Positions 43,092 to 52,744 of a DNA stretch of 64,000 bases are shown here, one piece after another (within the stretch, counting starts at the first letter, position 1; the number at the start of each line of letters is the position of its first letter). A model generated the notes under the pieces. It ran no database searches, was not told where the DNA came from, and worked only from the letters and a program-made list of their open reading frames with translations. Position numbers and translations under genes: made by a program. The stretch is from Pseudoalteromonas luteoviolacea NCIMB 1944 (GTDB lineage: Bacteria > Pseudomonadota > Gammaproteobacteria > Enterobacterales > Alteromonadaceae): contig NZ_AUXS01000064.1 of assembly GCF_001625565.1 (NCBI RefSeq), positions 62,001-126,000 of the forward strand. Reading direction: 5' to 3'.

Positions 43092-44732
43092 ATGCCGCAT
43101 TTTTTGGAACCGAGAAAACTTGCTATGTCGAATGCAGTAGAGACTAAAGCGAATAAAAGCTCTCAATCGCCAGAACAACAAAGCGGCCTATTTAATCGCT
43201 TTTTGGCAACGGTTGAGTTTTTAGGGAATATGCTTCCCCACCCGATCACTCTTTTTGCCATGCTATGTATTGTAATCGTAGTATTCAGTGGTATCGCTGA
43301 TTGGATGGGTTTGAGCGCAATTGACCCTCGTCCAGAGGGAGCTAAAGGGCGTGACGCTGATGGTGTCATTGAAGTCGTAAGCTTATTGAGCGCTGAAGGC
43401 TTACAAAGAATCATGACCGGCCTTGTCACCAACTTCACTGGATTCGCACCACTTGGTACGGTACTTGTTGCCCTATTAGGTGTAAGTGTTGCTGAGCACT
43501 CGGGTATGCTTTCCGCTGCTATGCGCGGAATGGTCATGGGCGCGTCAAAACGACTAGTGACATTTATGGTTGTGTTTGCAGCTATTTTGTCAAATACAGC
43601 TTCAGAGCTGGGCTATGTTGTACTGATACCACTTGCGGCAATGATCTTCCACAGCCTAGGTAGACACCCGTTAGCAGGTTTAGCAGCCGCGTTTGCTGGG
43701 GTATCTGGCGGATACAGCGCCAATCTATTACTCGGGACAATAGACCCTCTTCTTGCAGGTATCACAACACCTGCTGCGCAAATGATCGATCCAACCTACC
43801 ACGTTGGCCCTGAAGCAAACTGGTACTTCATGATGATTTCTGTTTTCTTGATTGCCATTGTAGGCACGCTTGTTACAGAAAAAATTGTTGAACCTAGGCT
43901 TGGTAAATACAACCCAGATGAAGCGAGTATTGACCTATCTGAGAACAACATTGAGCACCTAACTGCACTTGAGAAAAAAGGCTTAAAATGGGCGGGCGTG
44001 TCACTGCTTGTAGTTTGCAGTATTTTAGCCTTAACCATTGTTCCTGAAGACGGTATTCTTCGTCACCCTGAGACTGGTGCTGTTGCAGGCTCTCCATTCC
44101 TAAAAGGCATTGTTGTTCTTATTTTCGTTACTTTTGCTATCCCAGGTTTTGTATACGGCCGCGTTGTTGGTACGATGAAATCAGACCGCGATGTGATTGA
44201 TGCCATGAGTAAAAGCATGAGCTCTATGGGTATGTATATTGTACTTGTATTTTTCGCTGCACAATTTGTTGCCTTCTTCAAGTGGACCAACCTTGGTACT
44301 ATTTTGGCGATAAATGGTGCCGCTTTATTGCAAGCGCTAAATTTGACAGGTCCAGAAGTTTTCATTCTGTTCATTATGATGTGTGCAATGGTCAACCTAT
44401 GTCTAGGTTCTTCTTCTGCACAGTGGGCTGTAACCGCACCTATATTTGTGCCGATGCTTATGCTTGTTGGCTATGCACCGGAAACAATCCAAGCAGCATA
44501 CCGTATCGGTGACTCAGTAACTAACCTGATCACACCTATGATGAGTTACTTTGGCCTTATTTTAGCTGTTGCAACTAAATACAAAAAAGATATGGGTATC
44601 GGCACCTTAGTCGCAACTATGTTACCTTACAGCATGTTCTTCTTTGTCGGCTGGGTTGCTCTGTTTTATATATGGGTATTTGGTTTTGGTCTTCCTGTAG
44701 GGCCGAACTCTCCGATTTATTACACGCCTTAA
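43092..44732 (+). CDS. AbgT family transporter
   Basis: A 546-residue inner-membrane carrier of the AbgT family, whose members take up p-aminobenzoyl-glutamate or export sulfonamides. Around ten or eleven hydrophobic segments are seen, with family blocks LPHPITLFAMLCIV, SNTASELGYVVLIPLAA, GVSGGYSANLLLGTIDPLLAG and SSSAQWAVTAPIFVPMLM. A second ATG at 43125 (MSNAVETK) may be the real start; neither has a strong ribosome site. It is a single gene ending at a perfect 13-base hairpin. The substrate cannot be decided. Confidence 0.93.
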   Translation: MPHFLEPRKLAMSNAVETKANKSSQSPEQQSGLFNRFLATVEFLGNMLPHPITLFAMLCIVIVVFSGIADWMGLSAIDPRPEGAKGRDADGVIEVVSLLSAEGLQRIMTGLVTNFTGFAPLGTVLVALLGVSVAEHSGMLSAAMRGMVMGASKRLVTFMVVFAAILSNTASELGYVVLIPLAAMIFHSLGRHPLAGLAAAFAGVSGGYSANLLLGTIDPLLAGITTPAAQMIDPTYHVGPEANWYFMMISVFLIAIVGTLVTEKIVEPRLGKYNPDEASIDLSENNIEHLTALEKKGLKWAGVSLLVVCSILALTIVPEDGILRHPETGAVAGSPFLKGIVVLIFVTFAIPGFVYGRVVGTMKSDRDVIDAMSKSMSSMGMYIVLVFFAAQFVAFFKWTNLGTILAINGAALLQALNLTGPEVFILFIMMCAMVNLCLGSSSAQWAVTAPIFVPMLMLVGYAPETIQAAYRIGDSVTNLITPMMSYFGLILAVATKYKKDMGIGTLVATMLPYSMFFFVGWVALFYIWVFGFGLPVGPNSPIYYTP

Positions 44733-44742
44733 AGCAGTAATT

Positions 44743-44773
44743 GAGAGCATTTTTGCAAGCCAAAAATGCTCTC
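44743..44773 (+). terminator. Hairpin after the AbgT gene
   Basis: A perfect 13-base stem (GAGAGCATTTTTG and CAAAAATGCTCTC) with a five-base loop, eleven bases after the stop. It is followed by GTCTCAAAATT rather than a T-run, so termination is likely but not textbook. Confidence 0.7.
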
Positions 44774-45050
44774 GTCTCAAAATTAATTCAAACCTACCTC
44801 ATTAATTACTTTTTTCATTATTTCTTTAAAAAACTTTTAAATTGGTGCAGTGCATTTCCTAATTAAGGTAAAATCATTAACGGCAGAGAAATCCAAGGTT
44901 AATCCTGTTAACTTACTTTAGACAATTTAAATTTTTGAATAAAAATACGTCATGCTATTTGTTATTATTCAAATGCTGTCCTAAAGTCCTAAAGGAATAA
45001 CCGTAAAAGGAGCTTTCTCACCAATAAAAAACTTGATGATAAGGCCAGTT
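44774..45050. other. AT-rich gap before the GST gene
   Basis: About 280 AT-rich bases with no supported gene. It should contain the GST promoter; I see no -35/-10 pair I would defend and no further hairpin. Confidence 0.4.
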
Positions 45051-45686
45051 ATGTACACTTTGTTTTATTACCCTCGTAATGCCAGTCTCGCTCCACATTT
45101 TGTTTTAGAAGCACTAAAAGTTCCATATCAATTAGAAATTGTCGACCGTAAGAAAAATGCACAAAAATCAGCGCAATATTTAAGTCTAAACCCGACCGGA
45201 AGGATCCCAACGCTTGTCGATGACGAATTTGTGTTGTTTGAAAGTGGCGCTATTTGTCTATACCTTGCAGAAAAGCACCCTGAAGGACAATTAATCCCAT
45301 CGGACCCGATACAAAAAGGAGTTTTTTATCAATGGCTAATGTACTTCACTACGACGATACAGTCGGAATTAATGATTTACTTTTATCCTGAGCGTCATAC
45401 CCAAAGCGCACTCATGTATGACGACATCATTAAAACTCAACAAACTCGCTTAGCTGATATGTTTGCTATTGTAAACCGTCATTTATCGGGAAAAAGCTAT
45501 GTCGTCAACGAGCAATTTACAATATGTGACTGCTACTTGTTTATGCTGTGTATATGGGCGGATGAATTAAACACGCCACCATTACAATTTGAACATTTAG
45601 CAAAATACCTGCGCGGAATGGCAAAACACCCTGTTATAAAAAAGGTCTGCGAAGCCGAGCAAACAGACTTGAGCCCATACAAATAA
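45051..45686 (+). CDS. Glutathione S-transferase family protein
   Basis: A protein of about 211 residues with a thioredoxin-like N-terminal domain (MYTLFYYPRNASLAPHFVLEAL, then PTGRIPTLVDDEFVLFESGAICLYLAEKHP) and an all-helical C-terminal domain with TICDCYLFMLCIWA. The glutathione-binding ES pair (FESGAI) is kept. The frame is open from a TTG at 45033, but the ATG at 45051 is preferred because GATAAGG lies just upstream and the family begins there. It is a single gene followed by a long perfect inverted repeat. Confidence 0.92.
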   Translation: MYTLFYYPRNASLAPHFVLEALKVPYQLEIVDRKKNAQKSAQYLSLNPTGRIPTLVDDEFVLFESGAICLYLAEKHPEGQLIPSDPIQKGVFYQWLMYFTTTIQSELMIYFYPERHTQSALMYDDIIKTQQTRLADMFAIVNRHLSGKSYVVNEQFTICDCYLFMLCIWADELNTPPLQFEHLAKYLRGMAKHPVIKKVCEAEQTDLSPYK

Positions 45687-45791
45687 GATTTTAATTTTAA
45701 AACTCAAGCAAATTAAGTTTGGGCGATACAATACTAGAGTCAATTTTACATAATATATGTTTATTTTTAATTGGCTTTAATTATCCGTACG

Positions 45792-45833
45792 TGCCAAAGC
45801 CATAGATTTATTCTTAAATCTATGGCTTTGGCA
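45792..45833. repeat. Perfect 19-base inverted repeat
   Basis: TGCCAAAGCCATAGATTTA (45792-45810) and its exact complement (45815-45833) flank a TTCT loop. It lies between the GST and zapE genes, about 105 bases after the GST stop and 68 before the zapE ATG. There is no T-run on the plus strand. It may be a terminator of the GST transcript or a protein-binding or mobile repeat. Confidence 0.85.
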
Positions 45834-45900
45834 GCAACACGCTTTATCTCTTTCCTTACAACCCGTATTATATTCACTCTCTTTATCTACCGATCCCTTT

Positions 45901-46989
45901 ATGCATCACCTTTTAGAACAATATAATCAGCTTGTTAAGAACAACCAATTATCCTATGACCCCAAGCAACAAGACGCCATTGACGAGCTAGATAGATTGT
46001 CGGAGCAAATTCGAATAAGTGGCAAAACTAAAGGGATCTATTTATTCGGCCCTGTTGGCCGTGGCAAGTCAATGTTGATGGATATGTTTTATGGATCCCT
46101 ATCCATAGATAAAAAGCAAAGGCTGCATTTTCATCATTTCATGCATAAAATCCACCAGCAGCTGGCTGATATTCAAGGAAAGAAAGATCCATTAAAGGTA
46201 ATTGCAAAGCAGTGGGCAAAGCATACAAAGGTGTTATGTTTTGACGAGTTCTTCGTAAAAGACATTGGTGATGCGATGATATTAGCGGGTCTTTTAGATG
46301 CGTTTTTTAAAGCGGGTATTATTTTTGTTACAACATCGAATTCCCACCCTACCGATCTATACAAAAATGGGTTACAGAGAAATCGTTTCGAGCCAACCAT
46401 AGAACTCTTGCTAACTCATTGTCATGTAGTGAGTGTATCTGGAGAACACGATCACAGATTTAACAATGGTTTTTCTGCCCAGTTTTACTTTGAAAATGAC
46501 ACTGCAGGCTTTCAATCTCTGTTTAACACTATAGGCGGATCTTACAAATCCACAAACATAGACATATTAAATAGGCCAGTCAGTATTTTGGGACATGCAC
46601 ACAATGCGTTGCTAATTGATTTTATGTCTCTATGTACCTCGCCCAGAGCAACTTCAGATTACATCGAACTCGCCACTGACTATGACGCAATTTTTGTACA
46701 GAACATTCCTAAAATGGGTTCATCCCCTGCTCTTCAAAGCGTTACTCAAGGCATTGAAGAGGGCTACATAAGAGCAAAACCCCTACTTGAATCTCGTAAC
46801 CTTGATGACGAGGCTAGACGCTTTATCGCACTCGTAGATGAATTTTATGACCGAAAAAAGCTGGTTGTTATTTCATCAAGCTTTTCATTACAAACCCTTT
46901 ATGCAGGAGAGCTACTCGCTTTCGAATTTGAACGCACTCGAAGTCGACTAGCCGAAATGCAGTCATGGCGATTGCCGACAATCATTTAA
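45901..46989 (+). CDS. zapE: Cell division protein ZapE (AFG1-like ATPase)
   Basis: A 362-residue AFG1/ZapE-type AAA ATPase, which in E. coli acts on the FtsZ ring under stress. Walker A is FGPVGRGKS (residues 49-57), Walker B VLCFDEFFVKDIGDAM, and sensor FVTTSNSHPTDLYKNGLQRNRF; KQRLHFHHFMHKIHQQL is a family block. The size fits E. coli ZapE (375). No obvious ribosome site precedes the ATG. The usual neighbours (rplM-rpsI) are absent, so this may be an additional copy. Confidence 0.9.
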   Translation: MHHLLEQYNQLVKNNQLSYDPKQQDAIDELDRLSEQIRISGKTKGIYLFGPVGRGKSMLMDMFYGSLSIDKKQRLHFHHFMHKIHQQLADIQGKKDPLKVIAKQWAKHTKVLCFDEFFVKDIGDAMILAGLLDAFFKAGIIFVTTSNSHPTDLYKNGLQRNRFEPTIELLLTHCHVVSVSGEHDHRFNNGFSAQFYFENDTAGFQSLFNTIGGSYKSTNIDILNRPVSILGHAHNALLIDFMSLCTSPRATSDYIELATDYDAIFVQNIPKMGSSPALQSVTQGIEEGYIRAKPLLESRNLDDEARRFIALVDEFYDRKKLVVISSSFSLQTLYAGELLAFEFERTRSRLAEMQSWRLPTII

Positions 46990-47392
46990 CCTTGTTGTTA
47001 AATTCAAGGTGTTGGCTCAGAAAAAGCGTCACTTGTCGTACTTTCTCTATCCACTTTTTGATAGCGATATAATTATTAGTCCACATTGATGCAACGAATG
47101 CTGGTTCTTTACAAAATTAGTATTTGGCTAAACACTTCTAAGGTCCCCACCAACAAATTAGCACTATACCACTAATCCATAATACAGGAACCACCCTTTT
47201 AACCTAAATAAGATGCAACTTTTATCTGTATTATCAAATTCCGTAGATAAAATATGGACAAACTATTGTATACAATATATGTTATACATGAATTATCGAT
47301 GACACACCGTCTCAAATAGAGGTGAAAACTCGCCTGAAGTGTCTATTGCTAATTGAAAAAACAACAATAAATCAGCATCAATAAGGAAAACT
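46990..47392. other. Intergenic region upstream of the TonB receptor
   Basis: About 400 AT-rich bases with no supported gene. Near the receptor lie a palindromic TTGTATACAA (around 47272-47281) and a possible small leader stem between 47301 and 47343 (outer arms GACAC and GTGTC), then an AAGGA ribosome site before the ATG. The region presumably carries the receptor promoter; the factor is unknown. Confidence 0.4.
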
Positions 47393-49984
47393 ATGGACCT
47401 CTCTAAGTTCAAACTAAATCAGTTTAAAAAATCATTCATTGCATTAAGTGTTAGCTCTGTATTACCACTGGTCCCTTCTGCTGCAATCGCAGCGGATGAG
47501 TCAGCCGATGAGATTGAACGCGTTCAAATTACAGGTTCGCGTATCCAGCGTACCGATTTGGAAAGTGCGCTTCCTGTTACCGTTATCTCTTCTGTCGACA
47601 TAGCAAAAACCGGTTTAAATGATATTGCAGGTGTTTTACGTCAAAGCGTCTTCAACAGTGCAGGTAGCAATATCAATACAGGTAACTCAACAGATGCAAA
47701 CCATTCTGGTTCTGGGCTACGTGGCCTCGGTGCCAACAGAACATTAACCCTGATCAACGGCCGCCAAGTAGCACCGTCGTCTGCTTTGTACGGAAGTAGT
47801 ACAAACTTAAATATGATCCCAATTGAAGCGGTAGAGCGAATTGAGATCTTACGAGATGGGGCGTCAGCAATATATGGCTCCAACGCAATAGCTGGGGTTG
47901 TAAATATCATCTTGAAAAAAGATTACGATGGCTTAGGGTTTAAACTGCATGGTGCTGATACTTCGCGTGGTGGTGGTAGCGAAAACGGTTTTTCAATGAG
48001 TTTTGGTCAAGTAACCGATAAGTCTTCAGTCACTCTTATATATGAACACCAATATCAAGAAGGTTTAAAAGGTGGTGAACGTGACCATATTGACGGAAAA
48101 GTAAACCCAAGAAGAATGTCAACCACAACCCCATGGGGTAACTGGCGTACCCATGAGGCTGATGGAGAGTTTGGACCATGGAATCCAGGGAAGGAATGCC
48201 CACAAGAAAATATTCGAGATGAAGGCGAAGATGGCAAGCGCTGTACTTTCGACTTTTACGAAGGCAAACTATACTATCCAGAGCGTAAAAAAGACTCTAT
48301 TTTTACCCACTTTACGTACAATATCTCGGAAGAGTTGGAATGGTACGCGCAATCTCTAATCTTACGTGATGTTACAGACACGGCGGCGAGTTCAATTTGG
48401 ATGACTGCCGACATGGCAGCAGACAACCCTAACAACCCAACTTTTGGTACTGGGAACGCAAAAGATGTTCAAGTTACGCACCGCATGGTTGGTGATGCAG
48501 ATCGTGCCGTACAATTTGATACGACATTAATCGACTTTAATACTGGTTTTGAATGGGTAACTGATGCTGGCGCATTGGCCATAAACATTGGGCTGAGCCG
48601 TGAAAAATTCCACCAAGTAACAAAGCATTACGCTTTCAAAGATCGATTCCAAGACGCGGTACATGACGGTGAATACAACCCGTTAGTTCCCGGTGGCAAT
48701 GCAACACGCCAAACACTAGATAATATTCGTCATACGGCTTATCGCAGCGGTGAAACAACGTCAAACGGCATATCAATAAGCTGGGCGGGCTTGTCAGGCA
48801 TGGAATTGGCCGGTGGTGAAATTGGCTACGCTATTGGTGCCGAGTACAGAAAAACCGAGTTGGCAGATGAAATGGATGCGCAATCTAACGCAGGCCTCGA
48901 AAATGGAAATGTTGTCAGTTCATTTGGTGGTGACGTAATTGGTGAGCGAGATTATAAAGCTGCATATGTAGAAGTCGAATTGCCTGTACTTGATGAACTC
49001 GTTGTTAAAGTCGCAAGCCGTTATGATGAATACAGCTTACCTGATGCGGGCGAGTTATCAAGCAGCATCAACGTTCGTTATGAAGCGTCTGATGATCTTG
49101 TATTGCGTGGTGGTTTCAGCCAAGGCTTCCGAGTGGCGGGTTTGAACCGTCTGGTCGGAGACGCCGCGACTGGGTATTATAACTTAACGGACTGCCCTGA
49201 CTCGACTTGCGATACACAAAACATCCCAGCGACAGCAATCGGTACTCCAAACCTAAAACCAGAGACTTCAGAGCAGTTTTCTGTCGGTGCGGTCTGGAAT
49301 CTTGCTCAGTATACCGCAGTCACTGTTGACTATTGGAATATTGAAATCACAGATCAGATTTCTAGAATTGAGCCACAAGATGTAATCGATTTAAGCCATG
49401 CTAATGCGCTTGATGGTTACAACCCAGAGCAGATATATGTGAATCGAGACGCTGATGGGAAACTTACCTCCGTTGGTTATGGTTATATCAACATGGTTGG
49501 TGCAGAAACTTCGGGTATTGATATTGCGTTCAATACACGTTTCGACTTTGAAGATATGGGTGAGATCAGATACACCTTAGATGGTAGTTATACCTTTAAC
49601 TACGACAGCCGAGCTAACCCAAATCAACCAGAGTACGATCGTGTCGGCTATGTCAGCAGAGCACAATACCGTGTCAACTCTCAAGTTACATATATTCTTG
49701 ACGAGTTTAGTGCAAATATTGCCGTAAGATATCTTGATCGTTTCAAAGGCGTGACCAACGAAGACGAAGTAGCAGGCCGAGAGTATGACGATTACGCTTC
49801 GGCGACAGAAGTGGACCTTGGTTTTAACTATCAAACCGACAGCTACGGTAGCTTTACAATTGGTGCGCGTAATATCTTCGACAGAGTACCTGAAGTAAGA
49901 CTTGAAAGGTTTGTCGGATTTAACACCACCAACCACAACATATATGGTAGAACGCTCTTTGCTGATTACACAATTCAGTTTTAA
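47393..49984 (+). CDS. TonB-dependent outer-membrane receptor
   Basis: An 863-residue receptor. A signal peptide ends around AAIAA (residue 34), then the plug domain begins with VQITGSRIQRTDLESALPVTVI and contains GLGANRTLTLINGRQVAP and IEILRDGASAIYGSNAIAGVVNI; the C-terminal beta-barrel carries VLRGGFSQGFRVAGLNRL and ends in an aromatic residue (ADYTIQF) as expected for barrel insertion. The VQITGSRI opening is typical of marine proteobacterial receptors for oligosaccharides or peptides rather than siderophores, but the ligand cannot be read. It stands alone, with a terminator at 50014-50046. Confidence 0.95.
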   Translation: MDLSKFKLNQFKKSFIALSVSSVLPLVPSAAIAADESADEIERVQITGSRIQRTDLESALPVTVISSVDIAKTGLNDIAGVLRQSVFNSAGSNINTGNSTDANHSGSGLRGLGANRTLTLINGRQVAPSSALYGSSTNLNMIPIEAVERIEILRDGASAIYGSNAIAGVVNIILKKDYDGLGFKLHGADTSRGGGSENGFSMSFGQVTDKSSVTLIYEHQYQEGLKGGERDHIDGKVNPRRMSTTTPWGNWRTHEADGEFGPWNPGKECPQENIRDEGEDGKRCTFDFYEGKLYYPERKKDSIFTHFTYNISEELEWYAQSLILRDVTDTAASSIWMTADMAADNPNNPTFGTGNAKDVQVTHRMVGDADRAVQFDTTLIDFNTGFEWVTDAGALAINIGLSREKFHQVTKHYAFKDRFQDAVHDGEYNPLVPGGNATRQTLDNIRHTAYRSGETTSNGISISWAGLSGMELAGGEIGYAIGAEYRKTELADEMDAQSNAGLENGNVVSSFGGDVIGERDYKAAYVEVELPVLDELVVKVASRYDEYSLPDAGELSSSINVRYEASDDLVLRGGFSQGFRVAGLNRLVGDAATGYYNLTDCPDSTCDTQNIPATAIGTPNLKPETSEQFSVGAVWNLAQYTAVTVDYWNIEITDQISRIEPQDVIDLSHANALDGYNPEQIYVNRDADGKLTSVGYGYINMVGAETSGIDIAFNTRFDFEDMGEIRYTLDGSYTFNYDSRANPNQPEYDRVGYVSRAQYRVNSQVTYILDEFSANIAVRYLDRFKGVTNEDEVAGREYDDYASATEVDLGFNYQTDSYGSFTIGARNIFDRVPEVRLERFVGFNTTNHNIYGRTLFADYTIQF

Positions 49985-50013
49985 GTAGTACTACCTGCCA
50001 ATTCTCCCAACAA

Positions 50014-50046
50014 GCAGCCACATGTTTTTAGTTGGCTGCTTTTTAG
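50014..50046 (+). terminator. Rho-independent terminator of the TonB receptor gene
   Basis: Stem AAGCAGCCA and TGGCTGCTT with a 12-base loop, followed by a T-run, 30 bases after the stop. Confidence 0.85.
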
Positions 50047-50275
50047 ATCTGTTTTATAAGCAAACCAATTTTTGTGCCCTCTGTGCATCTCTTTCACTAA
50101 GCCAAATCTTCCAAATTAAGAGGCGTATTTTGTAAAATTGGCTTGATGCAACTGTCCTGCGCAGATAAGCTAGATAGGGAAAATAATGACGTATGCGCCA
50201 GTTTAATATTTGGTATTCGGGAAGGTGGGGCTTAGATCTACTTTTGGGCGGTAAGCTTAGCGTCATCTAAAAACA
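50047..50275. other. Unassigned block between two terminators
   Basis: About 230 bases flanked by the TonB-receptor and helicase terminators. A 70-codon minus-strand frame exists (50054-50266) but has no ribosome site and unusual composition (Arg, Leu, Ile rich). I think it is not a gene; it could be a dispersed intergenic repeat. Confidence 0.35.
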
Positions 50276-50299
50276 AAAGCGAGCTAACTAGCTCGCTTT
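50276..50299 (-). terminator. Rho-independent terminator of the DEAD-box helicase gene
   Basis: A perfect stem (AAAGCGAGCTA and TAGCTCGCTTT) just after the helicase stop, followed on the minus strand by TTTTGTTTTT. Confidence 0.85.
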
Positions 50300-50322
50300 A
50301 ATATATATCAAACAGTTAGAAG

Positions 50323-51621
50323 CTATTTGTCCAACTTAAGTTTGACGCCTTTTAAGCGACTTCTAACAGAGCTAATTTTGCTGCGGTTTTTTACTCGCGC
50401 TTCTCCACTCGCTTGGTTACTAGGTCTATTTGTTCGAGCTTTGCGTCTTTGATGACTTGGTTTTTTGCTCAGGTTATCAATCAAGTTATCTCGACTTGCA
50501 ACTTCATAACCCGGTAAATAGTAACGTTTAATCTTTTGACCAATTAACGCTTCAATGTGCAGTAAAAACTGCTCTTCTTCTCGGCTTACAAACGAAATTG
50601 CCTGACCACTATTGCCTGCGCGACCTGTACGGCCAATCCTGTGAACATAATCTTCTGGTAAGTAAGGCAGGTCATAATTCACCACTCGAGGAAGCCCTTC
50701 GATATCAATACCACGTGCAGCAACTTCGGTAGCAACCAGCACACGTACTTTGCCTTCCTTAAATTCTCGAAGTGCACGGCGCCTTGCACCTTGCTTTTTA
50801 TCTCCATGACAAACTGTCGCCGCGATACCATCAAGCTCAAGCTCTTCTACAATAGTATCTGCGTCATCTTTCATGTTTACAAACACAAGGACTTGCTGCC
50901 AGTTTTTCTTGCCTATTAACTCTGATAACAGCTCTTTTTTGCGCTGTTGTTCAACCGGATAAACAACGTGACGGACCGTTTCTGCTGTAGTATTTTCAGG
51001 TGCTGTTTGAACAAGTTTAGGCTCTTTTAAAACCTTTTTAGCAAATTGTTTTACTGCCGATGGGAAAGTTGCAGAAAACAGCAACAACTGTTTATCTTCC
51101 TTCGCCAAAGATATCACACGCTGCATCTCATCAATAAAGCCCATATCTAGCATGCGGTCGGCTTCATCTAGCACCAAATGCTCTATATTCGCTAAATCAA
51201 CACTCCCCAATCTGACCAGATCAAGTAATCTCCCTGGCGTTGCGGCAATAATATCAGCGCCTTGAGATAATCGTTGCGATTGCCCTTCAACATTAACACC
51301 GCCAAACACAGCGACAGTACGCAGCTCTGTGTGCTTTGTAAATGACTCACAATTATTGGCAATTTGCTCAGCAAGCTCTCGGGTAGGTGCTAGAAATAAT
51401 GCACGAGGTGATTTAGATGGCGTCCCTTTTAAAAGGTTATGGATAACAGGCAAGGCAAACGCTGCGGTTTTTCCTGTACCAGTTTGTGCCGTTGCCAGCA
51501 CATCATGACCTTTTCTGATCACAGGGATGGCCGCCTGTTGGATCGGGGTGAGTTCTTCAAAGCCAATCTCATCTAAGGCTTTTAACAACGGCTCTGGAAA
51601 ACTAAAAGATTTAAAATTCAT
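50323..51621 (-). CDS. DEAD-box RNA helicase (RhlE/SrmB-like)
   Basis: A 432-residue ATP-dependent RNA helicase with all core motifs: Q motif FEELTPIQQAAIP, Walker A AQTGTGKTAAFALP, PTRELAEQ, VLDEADRMLDMGF, SATFP, and in the second domain ATEVAARGIDIEGL and HRIGRTGRAG. A basic C-terminal tail of about 60 residues follows. The frame is open to 51669, but MNFKSFSFPEPLLKALDEIG at 51621 is the natural family start. RhlE or SrmB cannot be separated by eye; ribosome assembly or cold-related RNA remodelling is the usual role. Confidence 0.94.
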   Translation of the reverse strand: MNFKSFSFPEPLLKALDEIGFEELTPIQQAAIPVIRKGHDVLATAQTGTGKTAAFALPVIHNLLKGTPSKSPRALFLAPTRELAEQIANNCESFTKHTELRTVAVFGGVNVEGQSQRLSQGADIIAATPGRLLDLVRLGSVDLANIEHLVLDEADRMLDMGFIDEMQRVISLAKEDKQLLLFSATFPSAVKQFAKKVLKEPKLVQTAPENTTAETVRHVVYPVEQQRKKELLSELIGKKNWQQVLVFVNMKDDADTIVEELELDGIAATVCHGDKKQGARRRALREFKEGKVRVLVATEVAARGIDIEGLPRVVNYDLPYLPEDYVHRIGRTGRAGNSGQAISFVSREEEQFLLHIEALIGQKIKRYYLPGYEVASRDNLIDNLSKKPSHQRRKARTNRPSNQASGEARVKNRSKISSVRSRLKGVKLKLDK

Positions 51622-51678
51622 AACGACAAACCTGCGACCAATACTGAAGGGCCGCAGATTATACGTCAATTCTCAGCA

Positions 51679-52593
51679 TTAACAAAGCTTAAGTAGCGTC
51701 TCATCGACTAAATTGGCTTTTCCGCCAACAATATACTGCTCATCGAGTGCATTTATGAGCTGCTGACCCTCTAATTGCTGAGATTTAGTCAGTGGCACAT
51801 AGGGCAGTCTAAATACTGGGTTAACTGCACCAGTCATAATCAGTGCAGTGTTAATTGCAATTGGGTTTGGTTCACAAAACAGCCAGCTCATGAGAGGTTG
51901 TAACTCTTTGTTAAGCGACTCATTAGGGCTATCCATAAGCTGTCTAAATAGTCGAGGTACTAAGTTTGACGTGACAGATATCACACCATGGGATTGAAAC
52001 TTATGGCGACCGTCATGGGCTTCATCATCATTTCCTGACCAACAAGCAATTCCCTGTGCTTCATAATGAGCAATACGCTCGTTACCCGCACATTCCTTAA
52101 CACCGATAAAGTGCCTATGTTTAGCCAAAGGCTCCATAATATCTGGCGTTAAATCTTGTCCAGTTCTACCCGGTACATTGTAAATAAACGCAGGTCCAAT
52201 TTCTAAAACACGCTCAAAGTGTTCTACCACACCGGCATCCGATGTTCGGCCATAATATGGGTTGATCTGTAACGCAGCATCCATACCAGAAGCGAAACCA
52301 TACTCGGTCGCTTTGATAGCTTCCCTCGTATTGTTACTTCCGGTATTACCAACAATAATAAGCTTGTCTGAAAACTTGTTAACACTGTGGGCGATCAGCA
52401 TTAAGTGCTCTTCCCAAGTCATTAACTGACCTTCACCCGTTGTACCGCCAACAATGATACCATCAACACCCGCTGCGATTTGGGTTTCTACTAAAGCATC
52501 ATATGCCTGAAGATCAATTTCACCTGACATTTGATATGGAGTTTTGATCGCCGTGATTAAACTGGCTTGTTTTATCGTTTGTATACTTCGCAT
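51679..52593 (-). CDS. dapA: Dihydrodipicolinate synthase family protein
   Basis: About 304 residues of a DapA-type class I aldolase (pyruvate plus aspartate semialdehyde to the lysine precursor). Family blocks: GVDGIIVGGTTGEGQLMTWEEHLML, the tyrosine in FIYNVPGRTGQDL and the Schiff-base lysine in FIGVKECAGNERIAHYE. The sequence resembles plant-type DapA more than E. coli DapA. The start is uncertain: ATG at 52593 (MRSIQTIKQASLITAIKTPY) matches the family, but a GTG at 52635 with AAGG six bases upstream adds 14 residues. The lone setting, without other lysine genes, leaves a different aldolase role possible. Confidence 0.88.
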   Translation of the reverse strand: MRSIQTIKQASLITAIKTPYQMSGEIDLQAYDALVETQIAAGVDGIIVGGTTGEGQLMTWEEHLMLIAHSVNKFSDKLIIVGNTGSNNTREAIKATEYGFASGMDAALQINPYYGRTSDAGVVEHFERVLEIGPAFIYNVPGRTGQDLTPDIMEPLAKHRHFIGVKECAGNERIAHYEAQGIACWSGNDDEAHDGRHKFQSHGVISVTSNLVPRLFRQLMDSPNESLNKELQPLMSWLFCEPNPIAINTALIMTGAVNPVFRLPYVPLTKSQQLEGQQLINALDEQYIVGGKANLVDETLLKLC

Positions 52594-52744
52594 GCAATTT
52601 CTAGCTAATTGTTTATATACGACATGTTTTAACACAATTGACCTTGTATGCCGAGGGTAAAAAGCACAGTTTTATAAAATTTCTTGCTTATAAACCAAAA
52701 ATCATACAAACTCAAAATAACTGTATAAATAACCAGTGTTAAAA

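Noticed and set aside
49577..49936. 119-codon minus-strand frame opposite the TonB receptor
   Set aside because: Antisense shadow of the receptor barrel; no family resemblance or ribosome site.
50054..50266. 70-codon minus-strand frame between two terminators
   Set aside because: No ribosome site and odd composition; kept only as an unassigned block.
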